From Silvimonas soli (GTDB lineage: Bacteria; Pseudomonadota; Gammaproteobacteria; Burkholderiales; Chitinibacteraceae): a stretch of DNA of 64,000 bases. The translations under genes were made by a program, and so were the position numbers. This document shows, piece by piece, positions 59,803 to 64,000 of the stretch. The notes under the pieces were generated by a model. That model made no database searches, had not been told where the DNA came from, and was given only the letters and a program-made list of their open reading frames with translations. Location: positions 3,224,001 through 3,288,000 of the forward strand of contig NZ_CP106736.1 in the NCBI RefSeq assembly GCF_030035605.1, given 5' to 3'. Position 1 is the stretch's first letter. Each line of letters opens with the position of its first letter.

Positions 59803-61979
59803 GGTGCTACCCGCTTCAGATAGATGGTCGCCAGAGGTGGCAAGGTCAGCAGCAGCGATTGGGCAAAGCCGTTGCAAGCTTCATCAGTGGTGTATTGCGG
59901 CGGATTGCCGATGTCGCCGCCGCAGTAATATTGCGAATCGGTATTGAGGATTTCGGCGTACTGGCCGCTGTGTGGCACGCCCACCCGGTAGCCTTCGCGC
60001 GGGACCGGGGTGAAGTTACAGATCACCACGATTTCTTCACCGGCCACGTCATTGCGGCGGAAGAAGGCGTAGATCGAATTGGCCGCATCGTCGGCGCTGA
60101 TCCAGCCAAACCCTTCCTCGGTGAAATCCTTCTGATACAGCGCACCTTCGCGGCGGTAAGTCTGGTTCAGATCGCGCACTAGCGTTTGCACGCCACGATG
60201 CCAATCGATTTCCAGCAAATGCCAATCCAGGCTGGTTTCGTGATTCCACTCTTGGCCCTGGGCGAACTCGCAGCCCATAAACAGCAGCTTCTTGCCCGGA
60301 TGCGCCCACATAAAGGCGTAATACGCGCGCAGATTGGCAAATTTTTGCCAGGTATCGCCGGGCATGCGGGTCAGCAGTGAGCCTTTGCCATGGACCACTT
60401 CATCGTGCGACAGCGGTAGCACAAAGTTTTCGTGCCACGCGTACATCAATCCAAAACTCATCTTGTTGTGATGATGTTTGCGATGCACCGGGTCCAGCAT
60501 CATGTACGACAGCGTGTCGTTCATCCAGCCCATATTCCACTTGAAGTGAAAGCCCAGCCCGCCATCGGCAGGCGGTCGGGTTACGGCCGGGAAGGCGGTA
60601 GATTCTTCGGCAATGGTGATCGCCTCCTGGCGCACCGTGCCGACGGTTTCGTTCATGCGTTTGAGAAAATCAATGGCTTCCAGGTTTTCCCGTCCGCCAA
60701 AGCGGTTGGGAATCCATTCACCTTCTTTGCGGCTGTAGTCGCGGTAGAGCATCGAGGCCACGGCATCCACCCGCAGGCCGTCAATGCCGTAACGCTCAAC
60801 CCAGTACAACGCGTTGCCGATCAGGTAATTGCGGACCTCATTGCGCCCGTAGTTAAAGATGAGGGTGTTCCAGTCCTGATGAAAGCCTTCGCGCGGATCG
60901 GCGTGTTCGTACAGGTGAGTGCCGTCAAAGGTGGCCAGCCCCGCGGCGTCGGAGGGGAAGTGTCCAGGCACCCAATCCAGAATGATGCCTAAGCCGGCTT
61001 TGTGTGCGGTGTCGACAAAATGACGGAAGTCATCGGGCGAACCAAAACGTGAGGTCGGCGCATAGAGCCCTAGCGGTTGATAGCCCCAGGAGGCATCAAA
61101 CGGATGCTCATTCACCGGCATCAACTCGATATGGGTAAAGCCCAGACCTTGCACATATGGCACCAGTTGATCGGCCAGTTCGCGGTAAGTGAGCCAACGC
61201 TGGCCTTCTTCGGGGATGCGTCGCCATGAACCAAGATGCACTTCGTAAACGCAAACCGGCGCGTTAAAGGCATTGGCCTGGCGGCGCTCAACACTCGGCT
61301 CCACCCACGCCGGCAAACGGCTAACGCGAGAGGCTGTGCCTGGCCGCAACTCCATCGACAAACCATACGGGTCGGACTTCAAAAACACATCGCCGTTGTG
61401 GTCGCGAATTTCGTATTTGTAGAGTTGGCCGATCTGCGCGCCGGGCATGAATAATTCCCAGACACCGCATTCAGGCCGATACCGCATGGGATTGCGGCGG
61501 CTATCCCAGAAATTGAAATCGCCGACCAGTGCTACGCGGCGGGCGTTGGGCGCCCACACAGCGAATGACACGCCACCGACGCCATCAATGGTGGTCGGAT
61601 GCGTGCCCAGTTTTTCATAGGGGCGAGTGTGTGTCCCTTCTGCCAGCAGCCAGATGTCCATATCGCCCAGACTCGGGCCAAACCGATAAGCATCTTCCAG
61701 ATCAAACTGGCCGTGCTCCCAGGTCACCAGCAAGCGGTAGGCAAAGCGGTTTTTGCGGCGCGGGATAACACCTTCAAAAAAACCGCGCTCATCGGTGCGT
61801 TCCAGCGTGGCCAGCTTGCGGGCGTTGATGTCTATAACGCTGACTTCAGTTGCATCCGGCTGAAAAGCGCGCACCACCAAGCCTTCGTCAGTTTCATGCA
61901 GACCAAGTATCGAGAATGGATCGGCGTGATCGCCAGTGAACAGGGCATCCCGGGCGGCGGTTGCTAGCTTATAAGGCAT
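59799..61979 (-). CDS. glgB: 1,4-alpha-glucan branching enzyme
   Basis: Creates alpha-1,6 branches in glycogen. It has 726 residues (E. coli 728). An N1 domain (DPFSILGLHETDEG), a CBM48 domain (FAVWAPNARRVALVGDFNFWD) and the GH13 barrel follow, with Asp in DGLRVDAVASMLYRDYSR and Glu in AITIAEEST and HDEVVHGKGS. I chose the ATG at 61979; a start 45 codons upstream is open but adds a basic segment not usual in GlgB. It heads the glg operon and is divergent from the alpha-glucosidase. Confidence 0.96.
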   Translation of the reverse strand: MPYKLATAARDALFTGDHADPFSILGLHETDEGLVVRAFQPDATEVSVIDINARKLATLERTDERGFFEGVIPRRKNRFAYRLLVTWEHGQFDLEDAYRFGPSLGDMDIWLLAEGTHTRPYEKLGTHPTTIDGVGGVSFAVWAPNARRVALVGDFNFWDSRRNPMRYRPECGVWELFMPGAQIGQLYKYEIRDHNGDVFLKSDPYGLSMELRPGTASRVSRLPAWVEPSVERRQANAFNAPVCVYEVHLGSWRRIPEEGQRWLTYRELADQLVPYVQGLGFTHIELMPVNEHPFDASWGYQPLGLYAPTSRFGSPDDFRHFVDTAHKAGLGIILDWVPGHFPSDAAGLATFDGTHLYEHADPREGFHQDWNTLIFNYGRNEVRNYLIGNALYWVERYGIDGLRVDAVASMLYRDYSRKEGEWIPNRFGGRENLEAIDFLKRMNETVGTVRQEAITIAEESTAFPAVTRPPADGGLGFHFKWNMGWMNDTLSYMMLDPVHRKHHHNKMSFGLMYAWHENFVLPLSHDEVVHGKGSLLTRMPGDTWQKFANLRAYYAFMWAHPGKKLLFMGCEFAQGQEWNHETSLDWHLLEIDWHRGVQTLVRDLNQTYRREGALYQKDFTEEGFGWISADDAANSIYAFFRRNDVAGEEIVVICNFTPVPREGYRVGVPHSGQYAEILNTDSQYYCGGDIGNPPQYTTDEACNGFAQSLLLTLPPLATIYLKRVAP

Positions 61980-62237
61980 GACGCGATCTCTTGGTGGGCG
62001 TTTATAGGCAAACGGATTGATGTCACGTGCTATATACAACTGCGTTGCATGCTCATTCAGAACCAGGCCGACCCAGAACCGGGCCAACCGGCGTTGTACT
62101 GTCTCTGGCTCCACTACATTAAGTTAATTTATAGCTCAACGGTTACGCGGATGCTGTTCTGCAATATTGGCTTGCTAAGTTTTCAGCGAAATCTGACAAA
62201 AATTTGCGTTTCACCCTGACCAGATTAAGGGCGACAC
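61980..62237. promoter_or_regulatory. Divergent glgB / alpha-glucosidase control region
   Basis: 258 bp between two divergent glucan genes, AT-richer than its surroundings (about 62115-62200). It should hold promoters for both; I cannot fix the -35/-10 pairs with confidence. The stretch AATATTGGCTTGC near 62164 resembles the first repeat upstream of aceA (AATATTGGCTTTGC at 9301). Confidence 0.45.
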
Positions 62238-63914
62238 ATGGCTAAACAAAGTAAGGCGTGGTGGCGCGGTGCAGTGATTTATCAGATATACCCACGCAGT
62301 TTTATGGACAGCAATGGTGACGGCGTGGGCGACCTGCCCGGTATTCGCCAGCACGTTCCATACCTGAAGCGTTTGAACGTCGATGCGGTGTGGATTTCGC
62401 CCTTTTTCAAATCGCCGATGAAGGACTTTGGCTACGACGTTGCCGATTACCGCGAGGTCGATCCGCTGTTTGGCACGCTGGCCGATTTTGATGCGCTGGT
62501 GGCGGATCTGCACAAAGCCGGTTTGCGGGTGATTATTGACCAGGTGCTGTCGCACAGCGCGGACGTGCATCCGTGGTTTGAAGAAAGCCGCCAAAGCCGT
62601 GATAACCCCAAGGCTGACTGGTATGTGTGGGCCGATGCCAAATCCGATGGCACGCCGCCTTCCAACTGGCTTTCGGTGTTCGGTGGTTCAGCATGGCAAT
62701 GGGATGCACAACGGCGGCAGTACTACCTGCACAATTTTCTGGTCTCACAGCCAGACCTGAATTTTCATTGCGAAGACGTACAACAAGCGACTCTGGATAA
62801 CATCGAGTTCTGGCTGAAACGCGGTGTGGATGGTTTTCGCTTTGATGCCTGCAATTACCACTTTCACGACCGCAAACTGCGCAGCAATCCGCCCGCCGCA
62901 GTGGTGGATGACATCACCGTCACTGCTGCTAATCCCTACGGCATGCAGCAGCACTTGTATGACAAAAGTCGCCCGCAAAATCTGAAGTTTCTCAAGCGTC
63001 TACGCAAGCTGCTGGACCAATATGGTGCAGCCAGTGTGGGCGAGGTGGGGGACGATGACTCATTAACGCGCATGGCTGAATACACATCGGGCGGCGACAA
63101 GCTCAATCAGGCCTACAGTTTCAATTTGCTGACCGAACATTATTCAGCCGAGTTCATTCGCGGCCAGGTGTTGGCGATGGAGCATCATCTGGCCAATTAC
63201 GACAAGCCGGGCTGGGTGTGCTGGTCGGTGGGCAATCATGACGTGCCGCGGGTGCTTACTCGCTGGGGCCACAATGTGGCTGATCCACAATTTTCCAGAA
63301 TGGTGCTGGCGCTGTTGACCACCTTGCGCGGCAGCAGTTGTATTTATCAGGGCGACGAGCTGGGCCTGCCCGAAGCCGATATTCCTTTTGATTTGCTGCA
63401 AGACCCGTATGGCAAAGCGTTCTGGCCGCAGTTCAAAGGCCGCGATGGCTGCCGCGCGCCCATGCCCTGGAAAAAGCATGCAGCCAACGCCGGGTTCACG
63501 GTGGGCACACCGTGGCTACCCATCCCCGAGGAACACAAAGCGCATGCCGCGACGGTGCAAGAACGGCCACTGGATTCGGTGCTCAATTTCACCCGGCATT
63601 TTCTGGCATGGCGCCGCCATTATCCGGCGCTGATCCGCGGGGACATCAAGTTCTACAAAGCGCCTGAGCCGGTACTGCTGTTTACCCGCAAACTGGATGA
63701 CACCACCATCCTGGTAGCGCTGAATCTGGGCGACGCGGAAATGCGCGTGACGCTCCCTGGCACTTTGCACAATGTGATTCCCTTGTCCGGACATGGTTTG
63801 GGGCGCGGGTTGATCGACGATGGTGTGATCGATCCCGGGCGTTTGGCGGCTCTTTTGCTACGGTTCGGTAGTTCATTCACCCCAAAGCGGTGCGGCTCCG
63901 CGAGGGCTGGGTGA
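62238..63914 (+). CDS. Alpha-glucosidase / oligo-1,6-glucosidase, GH13
   Basis: Releases glucose from short alpha-glucans, probably in the cytoplasm as no signal peptide is seen. It has 558 residues. WWRGAVIYQIYPRSFMDSNGDGVGDLPGI is the standard opening of the GH13 alpha-glucosidase branch (shown here only as family match). The nucleophile Asp is in VDGFRFDACN near residue 204, the acid Glu in ASVGEVGDDD near 269, and the third Asp in VGNHDVPRV near 333. The last 12 residues (TPKRCGSARAG) look unrelated to the family end. AAGGG precedes the ATG. It likely uses the short branches made by GlgX. Confidence 0.92.
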   Translation: MAKQSKAWWRGAVIYQIYPRSFMDSNGDGVGDLPGIRQHVPYLKRLNVDAVWISPFFKSPMKDFGYDVADYREVDPLFGTLADFDALVADLHKAGLRVIIDQVLSHSADVHPWFEESRQSRDNPKADWYVWADAKSDGTPPSNWLSVFGGSAWQWDAQRRQYYLHNFLVSQPDLNFHCEDVQQATLDNIEFWLKRGVDGFRFDACNYHFHDRKLRSNPPAAVVDDITVTAANPYGMQQHLYDKSRPQNLKFLKRLRKLLDQYGAASVGEVGDDDSLTRMAEYTSGGDKLNQAYSFNLLTEHYSAEFIRGQVLAMEHHLANYDKPGWVCWSVGNHDVPRVLTRWGHNVADPQFSRMVLALLTTLRGSSCIYQGDELGLPEADIPFDLLQDPYGKAFWPQFKGRDGCRAPMPWKKHAANAGFTVGTPWLPIPEEHKAHAATVQERPLDSVLNFTRHFLAWRRHYPALIRGDIKFYKAPEPVLLFTRKLDDTTILVALNLGDAEMRVTLPGTLHNVIPLSGHGLGRGLIDDGVIDPGRLAALLLRFGSSFTPKRCGSARAG

Positions 63915-64000
63915 GCAATTCGTTGCATCTGACGGGATTGCAATTCAGGATTAGCGAATCCGCTAGCGCACCCGTTACCGCGAATACACAAACATGAAAA
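63915..64000. other. Right edge, no gene seen
   Basis: 86 bases past the alpha-glucosidase stop with nothing I can support. Confidence 0.4.

Noticed and set aside
61980..62114. 45-codon N-terminal extension of glgB
   Set aside because: Open but basic and not typical of GlgB; the ATG at 61979 gives the normal length.

Overview
The window is ordinary chromosome from a free-living beta-proteobacterium with moderately high GC. Gene content (glyoxylate bypass, sigma-32 style heat-shock promoters, a plsX-fabHDG-acpP-fabF cluster, a cytoplasmic GH20 hexosaminidase, a complete glycogen operon) fits a chitin- or starch-using member of the Neisseriales, and I would guess the Chitinibacteraceae. That placement is inference; there is no rRNA gene here to test it.

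Layout. 1-9.3 kb: two GST-family proteins, a DUF3422 protein, a small membrane protein, and the glyoxylate bypass genes aceB (with a divergent LysR regulator) and aceA. Two related blocks of intergenic repeats lie just past the 3' ends of aceB and aceA. 9.8-13.8 kb: grpE, dnaK and dnaJ, with near-consensus sigma-32 promoters before grpE and before dnaK. 13.9-23.1 kb: a Gfo/Idh/MocA oxidoreductase, a CHMI-type tautomerase, GH20 hexosaminidase, purL and a DUF962-like protein. A 266-bp TA-flanked, highly folded MITE-like element ends 9 bp before the purL start codon. 23.1-34.7 kb: ankyrin protein, tRNA-Leu(GAG), maf with an RsmI-like methylase, the yceD-rpmF-plsX-fabH-fabD-fabG-acpP-fabF lipid cluster, then pabB-pabC. 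34.9-43.7 kb: a sigma-54 activator converging on a compact six-gene minus-strand operon of largely unknown function. 43.8-50.5 kb: small secreted proteins, tRNA-Ser(CGA), an MltF-like transglycosylase, gltX, a NagZ-like enzyme and a Nudix hydrolase. 50.6-63.9 kb: glgB-glgX-pgm-glgC-glgA-glgP on the minus strand with a divergent GH13 alpha-glucosidase.

The most novel part is 34.9-43.66 kb. The six-gene operon encodes, in order, a Glu/Phe-repeat protein with a Gly/Ala-rich hydrophobic core, an HEVGH metallopeptidase-like protein, a 684-residue protein I do not recognise, a PLP fold-type-I enzyme, an intact GIY-YIG domain protein and an amidohydrolase. It is preceded by a sigma-54 promoter with a perfect -24 box and by two identical-architecture palindromes (GCGAA-N6-TTCGC) exactly 42 bp apart, at the distance expected for activator sites. 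The activator gene at the far end has a GAFTHA loop in place of GAFTGA. Together these look like a self-contained, sigma-54-controlled system.

How the genes work together: the glg genes form a full synthesis and breakdown cycle for glycogen (Pgm and GlgC make ADP-glucose, GlgA and GlgB build the polymer, GlgP and GlgX degrade it). The fab cluster covers initiation and elongation of fatty acids. GH20, NagZ and MltF handle amino-sugar polymers and peptidoglycan.
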